Assembly (NCBI GenBank): GCA_037176885.1
Contig: JAWWNJ010000033.1
Location: 248,001 to 312,000, forward strand
Reading direction: 5' to 3'
DNA from: Favolaschia claudopus
Lineage: Eukaryota; Basidiomycota; Agaricomycetes; Agaricales; Mycenaceae
Length of the DNA: 64,000 nt
Part shown: piece after piece, positions 30,400 through 43,000 of the stretch
Position numbering within the stretch: position 1 is the stretch's first letter
Layout: every line of letters starts with the position of its first letter
The notes under the pieces: model-generated
Seen by the model: the letters and a program-made list of their open reading frames with translations, nothing else
Told to the model about the DNA's origin: nothing
The model's database searches: none
Position numbers and translations under genes: made by a program

Positions 30400-33300
30400 C
30401 TAGTCGGTCCAGGCGCATTGCCTCCCAGCCTGTAGGGGCAGATTCTGGTGCTGCTGGTGCCTCAAGGACGACTCGAGCTGGGAGTTCTGGACAACAAAAT
30501 CAGAGCCGAACATTACCATCGTTCAAACTCTTGTCGCTCACTCACGAACTCACCAACCAATAGTGACAACGGGTCCTCCACGGCCAACACCTCATTCTAC
30601 ACGGGCACCGTCGTCTGGTACGAATATTGAAACAGATTATTGCTACTTCTAAATGCTGACTTCGAGTTAATCTTCACCAGGGCCGCCTTCAATGCTTGGG
30701 ATCATTCCTGAGACGGTATGTTTTTTTGGAATTGAATGTGTCAGTGTATCTTATCCCACAACAGCCAACCGTGGCAGGGACTCAATCAAGTCCAATGTCA
30801 TATCATCCGCCACAAGGCCGTCCTGCTCAGACTCCGGCTCGACGGGTAGCCGATCGTTTGCTGACTGAGCTTGGAAATCGGTCCGCAATTGCGAGCCCGG
30901 GTCTTCGACAACCAGTTTTCAATTCTTCGGACTCTGACGACTCGGACCCCAAATTTCCAGTTCTTGCTGTGCGCCGACCACTTGCTAGGGCCCCTGGTCG
31001 TGCTTCTGTGTCTTCTGGCTTGGTGAGCCCCGAGTTTAGTCTCAATTCTGACGACGACGACGAGTCTTCGGGTTTTGATGAACCTGGGCCTGTGAATCGG
31101 CCTGCACCGGCTGCCTCCCACCCTTCGCGCTATGCACCTATACCACGAATAACGGCTACTGCTGTTCCCCCTACTGCTGCTCCTCCTCCCACGCGGCGCC
31201 GCCGAGAGAACCCTCTCAACCATTCAACGGTGGATGCCGAAGGGTATACTTGGTTGAATGAAGATAGCCTTGTGCACATGAAGACCGACGATACGGCTGA
31301 TTGCAAGTACTTTTATGGTCGAAGTACCACAGACTTGACTTGGAAGTGTCGCATTTGCCCGTGAGTACACACCGCTTTCAACAATATTGAACAGGGAAAC
31401 TGACTCGATTGTAGAAAGGTGTATGCGGGTGGCTCTAGTGTCACAACACGCGGAAACATCTTGAAGGTATTGTCTCAGGATCACTGCTTCCATTTTTACT
31501 CACTCTGAATATTGCAGCTCACACGCCTGAGTATCTCGGGATTATCACCAAGCACGGCTTAACCAACAAACTCCCCTCAGAACGGCTGAGACTGCGACTC
31601 GAGGAGCGTGCTGTTGCAATGCAGAGAATTCCTTTCTCCCCAGCAGGGTTCACTCAGCAGCTGATAAAGGTTATCGTTGGGAATGATCTATGTAGTGCGT
31701 GTCATTCACTCTGATTATGGCGCCTCATTAATAGCTTTCAAGTCGATCAATCTTATAGAGAATCGGGACTTTCGAGACCTTTTACTCCAGTTGCGCGAGA
31801 CCCTCAATGATGAGGACATCCAGCATCGCACGCTTCTCAGGGACACCATTATCGACACATGGCAACTCTATTATGTCGAGCTCAAATCTGCTCTTCAGGT
31901 GCGCAATGTCAGGCTTTCGGCTTTAAGTCTAATTTTAATCAACTCTCTAGGCATCGCTCGGAAAAATTAGTTTCACCGCCGACATTTGGAGCAGTCAGGG
32001 CTTGCATCCATATCTTGCTGTTACTGCCCATTGGCTTGCGGAAAAACCTCCTGATCAGCAGATTGTTCTTCGCCAGGCATTGCTGGCATTTCGACGGGTT
32101 CGTGGTGCACACAGCGGGCATCGAATGGCGCGAATTTTATTTGATATCTTGGACAATGCCGGTATATTGGAGAAGGTGAATCATGATTGTTATATTATGT
32201 CTGCGTACTGACCGCATAAAGATTGGGCACTTTACTTTGGATAATGCGTCAAACAATGCTTCAACAATGACAGCACTTGCTAAATTGCTTCTTGACGCGG
32301 GTGTCCTGATCGATGCGAAGCAAAATTATATTCGTTGCTTTGCACACGTCATTAACCTGTGTGCTCAAGCGTCCATCAAAGCCATGGAGAAAGACGACAA
32401 CGATCCTTATTTCTCAGACACGGCTACATCGGAAGCTACGGAAACCGAAGAAGAAGACTCCGATGCCCCCCGGGCCCGTGGTCGAGTTCATCCTCGTCGC
32501 ACTTGCACAACTCGCAAGGCGGGTCCAATTCGTCGGGCGCGGAAAACTGTCGCGTTCATTCGTAAATCTGGCCAGCGGCGCGATGAGCTTCAAGAGATTA
32601 TTTCTGATGGGAACCGGTATCGGCACTGGCTGTCGCCCCAGGATGGAGATCCGCCGCGCCAGCTGGCATTGATTACTGTACTGCCTGATGTGAGAACTCG
32701 TTGGGACTCGGTTTTCTTTATGCTGCGGCGTCTTCGGTATCTACAAGATGTGAGTTGATCAATCTCATGTCATTCAAGCTCAACTAAATGTTTTTGCAGC
32801 CGATAATCAGTTTTTTCGGCAAAAACTGGCACGCGTCCCGGATGCGCCACAAGTTGGAGGCACACCACTGGGAACGACTTGAGTTGATGGAGTTGATACT
32901 CGGCCGATCATTTGTAAGTTGGGCGTGTTAAACTCACTTCTGTTTTAGCAGCCACATAGTGTTCAAACAGCGATGTCTGCTGAGAATATGCCGATCTTGG
33001 CAGGTGCTATCCCTGCTTTTGAGGTTTTCATGGAGAATTGGAAGGCGATGCGAAACGATGTTGATTTACAGAGCGAGAACATTAAGAAATTCATCGACCC
33101 TGGGCTAGCAATTGCTAATAAGTACTATGGGCGCATGGATGATACTGATGCATATATAATTGCGATGTGTACGTGCCGATACCTCTTTCAATAATTGCTC
33201 ACTTTTTGACAGTTATCAATCCCTGTATTCGGTTGAGTGGATCAAGAAGAACTGGACTCCCGAGGAACGGGATGAGGCAAAACGAATTGTTATTGCGAAC

Positions 33301-34084
33301 GTTCGTCATTCTCAATTGCTTTCGGTGACAGGCAAATATCTTATTTATCTCCGCTCTGAAAGCTTCAATTGTATCACGACGCTGCGGACTCCGGCTCAAG
33401 TTCACCAGCGGATTCCGGATCCGACTCCCATCCAGCATCCCGGCCTCACTCTCGATCGCGATCTCGATCAAACACACCGGCAGCTCCTACTACCACCAAA
33501 ATAGCGCGTGTAGCAGGCCGATATCGTAACACTACACAATCTCTGGAGTTTTCTGCCGCTGCCGGCAGTTCTCGTGCTGCTGCGACATCCACTCGCTCTG
33601 TCGAACAAGAGTTCACGCACTATGTCAACAGCGAAATCTCCGCTCGTGCAACGACGGATATGCTTGGTTTTTGGGCGGTATGCTTCTGAAGTTATCTTTT
33701 AGCACATTAATTAATATTGTTTTAGAACCATGGACGCACTGTATGGCCGAAGATTTACCAACTCTTTCTGGACTATGCACCAATTCAGGCCACATCAGTA
33801 CCATCCGAGAGAGTTTTCTCATCATCGGCTCAGACAGACACCAGACGGCGCAATCGTATTAGTCTTGATACTCATGAAGCTTTGCAAATGCTGAAATTTA
33901 ACTTCAAAAAATCCCGCCCTCAATTTCACCTCAGGCTGGGCAGCGGAAGCAGCCCCGGATGACAACGAAGATTGGCTCCGAGACTTGCTGCCTCTATCGA
34001 CCCGACACTGCTCGTCGAGAGATCCGAGACAGTTTTGAGCTTGCCGACAGCGGCTGGGGCGAGGGAATGCCCGAGGATATTTGA
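30400..34084 (+). CDS. hAT superfamily transposase, multi-exon
   Basis: The N-terminal region is Ser/Pro-rich and disordered. A BED-type zinc finger follows, split by introns (WKCRICP, then after splicing RKHLEAH). The RNase H-like core comes next, with the first Asp in ISFTADIWSSQGLHPYLAVT and the second in FTLDNASNNASTM. A helical insertion with RTRWDSVFFMLRRLRYLQD follows, and the hAT dimerisation region PSERVFSSSAQTDTRRRNRI near the C terminus. The likely end is ELADSGWGEGMPEDI at 34084. Introns visible include 30716-30764, 31361-31414, 31467-31517, 31692-31734 and 31899-31950. One-base shifts in the BED exon (near 31447) and after the dimerisation region (near 33915) break the frame, so the copy is either just inactivated or affected by sequence errors. 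The start is uncertain. Confidence 0.8.
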
Positions 34085-34340
34085 TGGCTGCCGTTATACT
34101 GATCACTATGCTTTTATACGTGTTTCTCTTTGTTCTCTCCTATGCAACGTGTACCCGTATGCCTCTACCATTGTTCTATAGCTACCCTCTTATACTATGT
34201 GCTCAGACTCCATAGACTTCGCAGACCACAAGGAACTCGGAGTGACTCAATCAACCGCAAGTCGAGTCGAGTCGAGTCGATTCTTCAACTCAAGCCGACT
34301 CGTCGAGTCTAGACTCGACTTGCGAGTCACGACAACATTA

Positions 34341-34596
34341 ACGGGGATTGTAGCCATTGTGTTGAGTACAGTTTGTGCTGTCTCAGTTGTTGCTTGGTAT
34401 GACTGCTAGCTTAGGTTCTTTTCATCCTCTGGCTACAATGTTCGGTGGGAGCTCTCCGAGTCGCACGTTCATTTTTTATTTGTTACTTTCATTCCTCGGT
34501 ACAGACTATGTCTCGTTCTTTGCAAAGGTGATATGTGTTGCGTCAGTCCGAGTACAGATCTTATCATATCTTCGATATCTATCAGACATCTATATA
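34341..34596. other. No recognisable gene
   Basis: A short spacer between the hAT right end and the dispersed repeat R3. Confidence 0.4.
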
Positions 34597-35045
34597 AATA
34601 GCATTGCAAGAAGGTAATCTACAAACGTACTGGAGCAAAACTTCGAAAAAACGGGTTTTCCGTGTTTTGCACGACAATTTCGCGCTTTTGATTGCGGATC
34701 ACTCGGACCGGTGGCTGTGCAGCAGCATCAATGTCGCCTGGCCATTGCCGATTTTCTGGTTAGGAGATTTTTACTGTGGGGTCCGGAAGAAGGAGTCTGG
34801 GGTTGCAGAGGCAGAATGGCAGAGAAAGATTTGATTACCTGCCTCAAACTCGCGAGTTTAGTACACACAATTTTGGTTTTTCGCTGTTCAAATTTCGCGT
34901 TTTGTAACCCTAAGTTAGGAGTACCTCCGATTCCTCTGAAATAAAAATTTCGCCCATAAACCATACCCTTGTTCCGGCTAAATCTCGAATGCCGAAGGAT
35001 TTTGAGCAAAATTGGGACTGGTCATGAAGTTTTGGCCGCAACCAT
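34597..35045. repeat. Dispersed repeat R3, copy 1
   Basis: About 450 bp, from AATAGCATTGCAAGAAGGTA to TTGGCCGCAACCAT, recurs in the same orientation at 57481-58405. The chromovirus inserted at its last five bases (ACCAT). No protein domain is seen. Confidence 0.85.
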
Positions 35046-35648
35046 TGTGATGGATATCGGCAACTTTCGGCTTTGCCCGCAAGACTTCACGCGCGCTCGG
35101 CGCATTTTCGGCATTCCTTGATCATGGGACCGGCGTACATGATGTCAATGCTACTAAGTTCTTCTACTTAGCAGCAGAGCGTCATATCCTCCCTCTCAGA
35201 TCGACACCGATAAGCCTCAATATGACTCGGGACGTCTGTACGAGTCATTGAGAAGGTATAGTAGAATATTCTGCTACTTTCCTCAAGGTTCCATTGAGTT
35301 CTTGAATATTCTATAGTTGATCCTTGTAGATTATAAAAGGGAGTCGTTCCCTCATGTAACGACAGCTCTTTCTTACCTCTATTAATCTACGTAGATTTAC
35401 CGTAAACCTTGCGTGAACTTAAGTGAAGCCTCGCGCTCTCTTCAAGATCTATCGAGCTAGTCTCAGAGTTGTAAAGCCGCGCGCTTACTCCTCCAACTAG
35501 AAAGCAACTCATAACTGGTTGATATTCCCAGTTCGTCTTAAGAAGAATCAGATCTCTTACGACAGTTGTTCAGGTAAAAACACCTTGATTTATATAGAGA
35601 TTCATTGATACTCAAGTTACATTTCCGAACTAACCCGGATCTTCAACA
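35046..35648 (+). repeat. 5' LTR of the chromovirus
   Basis: 603 bp with a TATA box TATAAAAG at 35332-35339. It is over 99% identical to the 3' LTR. Visible differences are a G-run and one substitution near 35134, an A-run near 35575 and an A-run near 35625. Confidence 0.95.
35332..35339 (+). promoter_or_regulatory. TATA box in the chromovirus LTR
   Basis: TATAAAAG, mid-LTR, suited to start the genomic RNA in the following 30-40 bp. It is duplicated in the 3' LTR. Confidence 0.6.
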
Positions 35649-35665
35649 CTGGTGGACAAACTGGG
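35649..35665 (+). other. Probable primer-binding site region of the chromovirus
   Basis: CTGGTGGACAAACTGGG follows the 5' LTR. TGGTGG could pair with the CCA end of a tRNA. Unlike the KH element, it has no complement within the LTR that I can find, so tRNA priming is more likely. Confidence 0.45.
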
Positions 35666-35724
35666 AAATCTCTTGCTTAATCAGGTACGTTTGCCATTAA
35701 CTGTTCATTTCATTTCCCTATCCG

Positions 35725-38100
35725 ATGGCTACTACAACCCATCCTCCTACCACCGATCCTATGGATGCTTCTTCCAATCCGCAATCCCCTTCAAACTCTC
35801 ATCGCGATCCTCCGCCACATATGTCACCCAATCGCTCAGCAACTGGGAGTCCTTCATCGCAGCGCGAAGAAAGGACTGTCGAGGAGATCACCCTCGCTCC
35901 GCTGATCGATCTGCAACATGCAGTCGATGACGACTTGCTCAGCGACGATCCTCCTCAAATGGTCTCGATTGTATTCCCGACACTGAAGCCCCTTGGCCGA
36001 ATTGGAAGTAACACCTACAGTTCTCGCACGACGCTCAGAAGCACTTACCAAAGGTGCGCATGCTATCAATAAAGGTTTCTTGCATCACGCAATTAAGCTT
36101 TCTCGCAATATAGCGAATGATGACTTTCCAAAACAGTGGGAGGCTCTCATCGTACCTTGCGGGACTTGGAAAGGCTTACCTTGATCGATGGTACGTTTGC
36201 GTATCGTCTTCTTATAAAATTTTACTCCGTGCCTTGGAAACTATGCGCCGTGAATGTGAAAACTCGTTGTTTTAGAAGGAAAAACTCCGCCTGCCTTACC
36301 TCAATGGGGTGACCAGGATGACATCAACGATGTTTTTCGTCCCAACGACTTCGAGATTCTTGGTGTTTGCTTCAGAGTCGAGGTTGAGAATTTCCTGATG
36401 CTTGCACATAAGTATTATGACTTTCAAAGCCATCAACCACGCGATCGCGATCCTGATATTACCGAAGCTGCTTCAAGAATTTATTCTTCACAAGGGAACG
36501 TTACCGCTAAGCCTGAACCTCCGACTACTCCGACCCTACCTGAGAATAGGAGAGAGTCGCAGCAGTTTAATCCTTACGGTGTTCCAAGAATGGCTTCAAC
36601 GCCGCCGCAGCTTCGTGTTCCACGCCACTAGAAGTCAGCATACGATGAATCTACGACTTATCCACTTACTCAGGACACGAGTTTTCGAAATCCGCTTCCT
36701 ACCGGTTTGCCTAGAGGAAATCAGCGAATTTCTGAACTCTTCGAACCTATGGAAGGATTATTTCAATCCGATCGTTCTTATATTCCGACTATGGAGCTTG
36801 AGGAAGCTGACCAGATGCGTCGCATGCATCCTCAAGGAAATTCCGGTAATTTCCGTGAAGCTCGACAACCTAGTATGCCGAATGCTTACGGCGGAATTCG
36901 TTCTCAACCAGCTCAACCAACTCCGCTTCGGCAACCACCAGCCTCTGGAGCACCCCCTGGGGTGACACGGATGATGATGATCCTGATGGTGGAGATGGTC
37001 CTGGCCTTCCGAATGTTCCTCCTATACCTCCACCTCGACCGCCAAGAAATAATGCGACTCCTGGAGTAACTATATCTGGAGCCAACTTATACGGTCCGGG
37101 AGGAAGTAGGGAGCCTCATTTTGAATTCAAATTAAAAACTGAGAACGTACCAGCTTGGGACGGAAACGTGGATACAATTGTTCGGTGGATCCTCAAGGTT
37201 AATGACATTGCACGTGAATCGTCAACAGTATGGCGACAGCTTGGAAGAATTGCGCCTCGCCGACTTCAAGGCGAAGCTGAGACTTGGTACTGGTCCTTAC
37301 CGAAGGCCTATCGCAATACCATTGAAGCCAATTGGGATACATTGCGAAATGCATTCATGACTTACTTCATGAACCGCAACTGGCTTGACCGACAACGTTC
37401 TCGTGCCAATCAAGCATCGTACCGTGAAGCTGGACACGCTCGTGAGAAGCCGACTCAATATTTCATTCGTAAGACTGACCTGTTGAATACGGTTTACACA
37501 CTGAGTGATTCAGAAATTATTCTTCATGTGATGGATGGCGCACCTACGTTGTGGAATACAATTCTCACAACCCAACTGTATCAAGATGTAGTTGAGTTCC
37601 AGGCCGCTATCCGTTTCCATGAAGAGGCGTTAATGAAGCTTGATATGCGCGAACGGGATAACAGACCCTATCGCGAGTATGATAACTCGAATCGATCTTC
37701 GTTTCGATCTGCTCGTGCGAACCTAGTCGGTTGGTCTTCGAATCTTCCTGAACCAAAGTTTCCGAAAGATGATCGCAATGTTTCGAAGCGCGCAACTCCC
37801 GAATCGAAAGGTGCACGTCCTTGTCGTCACTGTGGAAGCGGTAAGCACTGGGATAATGAGTGTAAGCATTCCTTTAAAGGGAACCGTGCTGCACGCACTA
37901 ACCTGGCTTCCGCTACCCGTGAAGACTTGATGCGCAAGATCAATACGATGACCTATATTACGGGCTTGACAGTGACGAAGAAAGCGAACTTACCTCGATC
38001 AATGAACCCCAGTCGGGTTTGAAGAGTCCCCTCAGATTACTGAATCTACATCCAACGATGTGGATATGTCTTCAGCCCTGGGGGTAACATTGAGGAAATC
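35725..38100 (+). pseudogene. Chromovirus gag (frame-broken)
   Basis: It starts at an ATG at 35725 (MATTTHPPTTDPMDASS). The N-terminal third is disordered and split by several frame shifts. The capsid-like Retrotrans_gag region is intact at 37168-38022 (TWYWSLPKAYRNTIEANWDT, then a helical stretch ending SEIILHVMDGAPTLWNTI). A CCHC knuckle CRHCGSGKHWDNEC (C-x2-C-x4-H-x4-C) follows. Just before the stop, the true frame (DSDEESELTSINEPQSG) lies one base off, followed by further shifts up to 38100 where the protease frame begins. Whether gag and pol were one frame or separated by a programmed shift cannot be decided here. Confidence 0.85.
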
Positions 38101-41100
38101 TTGCCGTCTTCAGAACAAATCGAATCGGACGTACCTTTGAACGATGCTTCAAATGCTTCGGAAACTTCCTGTGGAAGTTATTATTCGAAGCCTTCGTTGA
38201 ATCGAAGATCTAGACGCCGTCTTGCTAGAGAAATAAAGGCCGTGAATTATCGAGTAATTCATACGGATGCGCGAGTCGCAGAACAACAGCCTTTGATTGA
38301 ATTGCGGAAGCATATGGCAAGGCCGGCGGGCTCTTCATTCCTTGGTTCCCTTGCTACTGAAGCCACTGCTACGATTGGAGGCCTAGAAACGGATCCTGTT
38401 CAAGTTATCATCGACTCTGGATCAGACATTACCTTGATCTCGCGAAGCACTCTTGATTCACTCACCCATCCCCGAAAGTAAAGTCAGGTCACGATGTGAA
38501 ATTGATCCAGGTAACAGGACGTTCGTCTATATCTGGATACGTTAATGTCGATTTGTACTTCCATACAAACGAGGGACCGGTGAAATTGAATGTTGAAGCA
38601 TATGTTGTTAGCGGTATGTCAACTCCGTTCATCCTAGGCAATGATTTTGCGGATCAGTATTCAATTTCTATAGTCAGAGAGGAAGGGAATACCTACTTGC
38701 GCTTCGGAAGTTCTGGGCGTCAATTGAAGGTTGAATCTTCGACTTCACCGAGTTTATTGGATGACGAAGGCCATGCCTTCAAAGTCAAAGTTCAATCTGA
38801 AGTAAAGCATTCTGGATCTTCGAAAGGAGTTCATCGTCGAAATCAGAAGCTAAAACGACGGGCTCATCAGCGTCAAAGAAATGCCGAAGTTTGGGCAACT
38901 GAACGTACTGTTATTGCCCCGGAATCAAGTAAAATTGTTCCAGTCGGTGCAAACTTTCCTAAAAATCAAGACTCGCTTTTTGTGGAAGAAAAATAGCTTC
39001 AAATGGCAATGAAGACGATTTTTATGGCGCTGCTGATACTCTCATTTCAAAGGAAAAACCGGTACTTCATGTTGCGAACTTTTCAAAGATGCCTGTAGTC
39101 ATTGCGGCTGGTCAAGTGCTTGGTACTGCCCGTAATCCGAAGTCCTGGCTAGACAAATTGAATAAGTTTAGTCCAGCACAGCAGCAGAAGATTAATGCTC
39201 ATGCTCACCTTATCCGCACACTTGTTGCTGAGCAGTCTGGCGAATCGACGGTGGTGGACGGAGGCAAAAGTGAGAATGATTGCCGACCGGAGACAGCGGG
39301 ATCTTCACCGGTGGCAGTACCTGTCATGCCGTCACCTCATCTCTCTTGCGCTGTGCGCTCAGAGACGGAAATTGCATCGAAGGCTCAACGCAATGCAACA
39401 GAACCAGACGATCCGCTGGCGGAAGAACCCCTAGAAGGTGGACCAAACACTGCTGAAGTTCCTCCAGAACCGGTGAGTTCGGCACAACTGCTGACAGAAA
39501 TCGACATCTCACCAGATGTTACGCCGGAGCAGCGGAAGCAGCTCGAAGAGGTTCTCATACGCAATAGTTCAGCATTCGGACTTGACGGTAGATTGGGAAA
39601 TTATGAAACAAAGGTTGAGATACCAATGAAGCCTGGTGCGGAAACCTGTATCTCTACCCCCGTTTCCCGTTTCTCCTGCTAACCGAGAAGTTATTGATAA
39701 ACAGATGGATTCTTGGCTCAAATTGGGTGTTATTGAACCATCTAAGAGTCCATGGGCTGCGCCCGTGTTTATTGTATATCGGAATGGTAAACCCCGAATG
39801 GTTATCGACCTTAGGAAATTAAACGAACAAGTTGTTGCAGACGAATTCGGTTTACCTCGTCAAGACGAGATTCTTCAAGCCTTATCTGGCTCTCAGTGGC
39901 TCACCACTCTCGACGCTCTCGCTGGATTCACTCAACTCACCATGGCGCCTGGTTCCGCTGAAAAACTCGCGTTCCGAACACATCGCGGACTTTTTCAATT
40001 CGCGCGAATGCCCTTTGGCTATCGAAACGGCCCCAGCGTCTTTCAACGCGTGATGCAGACGGTGCTGGCGCCATTCCTCTGGATTTTTGCACTAGTCTAC
40101 ATCGACGACATCGTGGTTTTCTCGCTCACCTTCGAAGACCACGTCAAACACCTCGACCTTGTCTTTGGCGCCATCGCCGCCGCCAACATTACCCTCTCCC
40201 CTCCGAAATGCCATCTGGCGTATCAATCACTACTACTGCTTGGTCAGAAGGTATCGCGCCTCGGTCTTTCTACTCATAAAGAAAAGGTTGACGCGATCCT
40301 TCAGCTTGCCGAACCGCGCAACACCCACGAACTTCAAACTTTTCTAGGAATGATGGTTTACTTCGCTGGGTATGTTCCATTCTTTGCCTGGATCGCGCAG
40401 CCTTTATTTGAGCTGTTGAAGAAGGGTGTAAAATGGAATTGGAACGAACTTCATCGTGAGGCTTTCGAGCTAAGTAAACAAGTTCTAACTAATGCACCGG
40501 TTCGCGGATACGCCATTGCAGGGAAACCATACCGTGTCTACACTGACGCGTGTGATTACGCACTCGCCGGAATCTGTCAACAAGTTCAACCGGTTCAAAT
40601 TCACGACCTTCGCGGTACTCGGTTGTATGAACGACTTGAACGCGCCTATAAAAACGGTGAGGACGTGCCAACTCTAGTTACAGTGATCAAAGGCATTGAC
40701 GATGTTCCAACGCCCGGTCCGTGGGCTGAGAATTTCGAAGATACTACAGTTCACGTCGAACGCGTCATTTGCTACTGGTCTCGGGTCCTCAAATCCCCGG
40801 AACGCAATTACTCGCCAACCGAACGCGAAGCCCTCGCTCTCAAGGAGGCACTCATTAAATTTCAACCATTCCTCGAAGGCGAGTCTATTGCTGGCATTAC
40901 CGACCATGCCGCGTTGACCTGGAGCCGAACATTCCAGAATGTTAACCGCCGCCTTCTCACATGGGGCACGATATTTGCGGCGTACCCCGGACTCAAAATC
41001 GTGCATCGTCCCCAAAGCTGGCCGCGTCCACTCAAACGTTGATCCGATCTCCCGACTTCGTCGTCGAGTCCCGCCTCAAGACAGTCCGAGTACGGAACAT

Positions 41101-42900
41101 ATTCCTATGTTAAACCTGACTGATTGTGATCCTCTCAAGAATATGTATGACGATTTGGGGCCTCGTTTAGAAGAGAAATTGCTTAACTTGGCAACGAAGG
41201 TTGTACGCACTGAGCAGGATTCAGGAACACCGGACATAGTCTCCGTTGGTGGGATTTCATTGGATCATGACGAGGAAGTCACTTCACTCTATACCACGGC
41301 CCGTTCTTATGCCGTATTAATAGGAATTTCAAAGGACGAAATCACAGAGTGGGCCGCAGCATACCAAGAAGACCCTCATTTTTCTAGGGTACTTCAGGGT
41401 TGGAAATCGGAGAAGGACTGGTCCAATCCTCTCTACCCACAGTATCATTACAGGGACAATGGATTGATCTTTTTCGAAGACTGGCAAGGTCTAAGTCGCC
41501 TCTGCGTTCCTGCAAGATTCCGCACCTCAATCATGGCCGAAATTCACGATACTCCCACAGAATCGGCCCACGCCGGCTACCATCGCTGTTATAATCGAAT
41601 TGCCGCAACTTATTACTGGCCTCGGATGTCGCGCGACGTTTAAACGCTACACTTCAACCTGCGATATTTGTCAAAAGAGTAAGCCTCGACGGCACGCTGG
41701 CATCGGCCTACTCCAACCCATTCCTATTCCAACACGCCCGTTCGAAGTCGTCTCAATGGACTTCATTCCCGAATTACCAAACTCAAACGGCTTTGATAAT
41801 GTTCTAGTGATCGTTGATAAGCTCACGAAATATGGTATATTCATTCCTTGCTCCGTAAAGATTTCTGAGGTGGAAACGGCTCAACTGTTTTTCAAGCATG
41901 TTGTGACGCACTTCGGTCTTCCGCGCCAAGTCATTACCGACCGCGACACTCGCTGGAAAAATGATTTTTGGGCGGAAATCTGCCGCCTGATGGAATGAAA
42001 CGAGCATTGACCACAGCTTACCATCCGCAAGCAGACGGACAGACTGAGATCCTCAATCAGACTTTAGAAATAGCACTGCGCGCTTATATTGGTCCATCAC
42101 GGGATGATTGGGCCAATTATCTGGATGCTCTGGCTCTATCCTACAATACGACAACACATTCTAGCTCAGGATTCACACCGGCATACTTGCTCTATGGCTT
42201 CCATCCAGTGACCGGAAGCTCTATGATTTTACCTGGTGACTCTATTCCACGTCCCATCGAATCCGTCGGCGAAACTGGTGGGGGAGATACTCCATTGGTA
42301 CGCAACGAAAAGGCCCAAAATTTCGCCGACGAATTTGAAACTTACCGCAGTCGCGCCAAGGAAGCTCTCCTTCTGGCTCAAATTTGGCAACGACACACTT
42401 ACAACAACGGACGCCTTCAAACTGAATTTGAGGAAGGTGACCTTGTTGTTCTTAATCCGCACTCACTCAAACTCTTACGCGATGAAAAAGGACGCGGTAA
42501 GAAGCTGCTCATGAAGTATGACGGTCCTTTTGAAATCATTCGAAAACTATCACCTGTCACCTACCAACTTCGACTTCCGGTCTCATACGGACTTCATCCA
42601 GTCCTGAACATTGCACATCTCGAATCGTATCGCAAATCCACTGATGATCTTGGCACAGATCGGCCCGCTAAGTCTCTTAATAGTGAGGACTTTGATTCCA
42701 AGCCCGAAGTAGGAATTGAAAGAATTCTCGCCGAACGCTGGCGGAAAATACGTGGCCGTAGAGTTCAACAATTCAAGGTACGATGGGAGGGATTTGACTC
42801 TGACCACGATGAATGGCTAACTAAACGAGCACTTCGTAATGCTCCCGCTATCCTCGAAGACTGGTCAAATTCAAATAAAGTGGAGACACCAAGTGCTTAG
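38101..42900 (+). pseudogene. Chromovirus pol: protease, RT, RNase H, integrase, chromodomain
   Basis: Protease: VQVIIDSGSDITLISRSTLD. RT (39636-41042): FRTHRGLFQFARMPFGYRNG, catalytic YIDDIVVFS. RNase H: YRVYTDACDYALAGICQ and the YSPTEREALALKEAL segment. Integrase: zinc region HAGYHRCYNRIAATYYWPRM with CDICQKSK. DDE core: D in VVSMDFIPELP, D in QVITDRDTRW, E in QADGQTEILNQTLE. The C-terminal chromodomain has IERILAERWRK, FKVRWEGFDSDHDEWL and RNAPAILEDW. Two of three aromatic cage positions (W, W) remain and the first is Val or Ile. Frame breaks occur near 38475, 38990, 39657, 41011, 41641 and 41993, nearly all within short homopolymers. The polyprotein is otherwise complete. Confidence 0.92.
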
Positions 42901-43000
42901 ACTCCTACGAAACTATCTCATGATTCTTTGCATCGGTCTGTACCTCCTTCGTGCGAATGTTTCTTCTACGCCACACCCGATATAGAGTATTTAAACACTA

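Larger units (their letters stand above)
28793..34340 (+). mobile_element. hAT DNA transposon, about 5.5 kb
   Basis: The imperfect terminal repeats are TAATGTTACCGCGACTTG at the left and, read inwards, TAATGTTGTCGTGACTCG at the right. This fits the TARNG start of hAT ends. The first and last about 120 bp are crowded with subterminal copies of AAGTCGACTTGAGTC-like words on both strands, as transposase binding sites usually are. Flanks are ACGGGGAA (three bases before the left end) and ACGGGGAT (immediately after the right end), an imperfect 8-bp duplication. Inside are a multi-exon transposase on the plus strand and a second, antisense spliced gene. Confidence 0.8.
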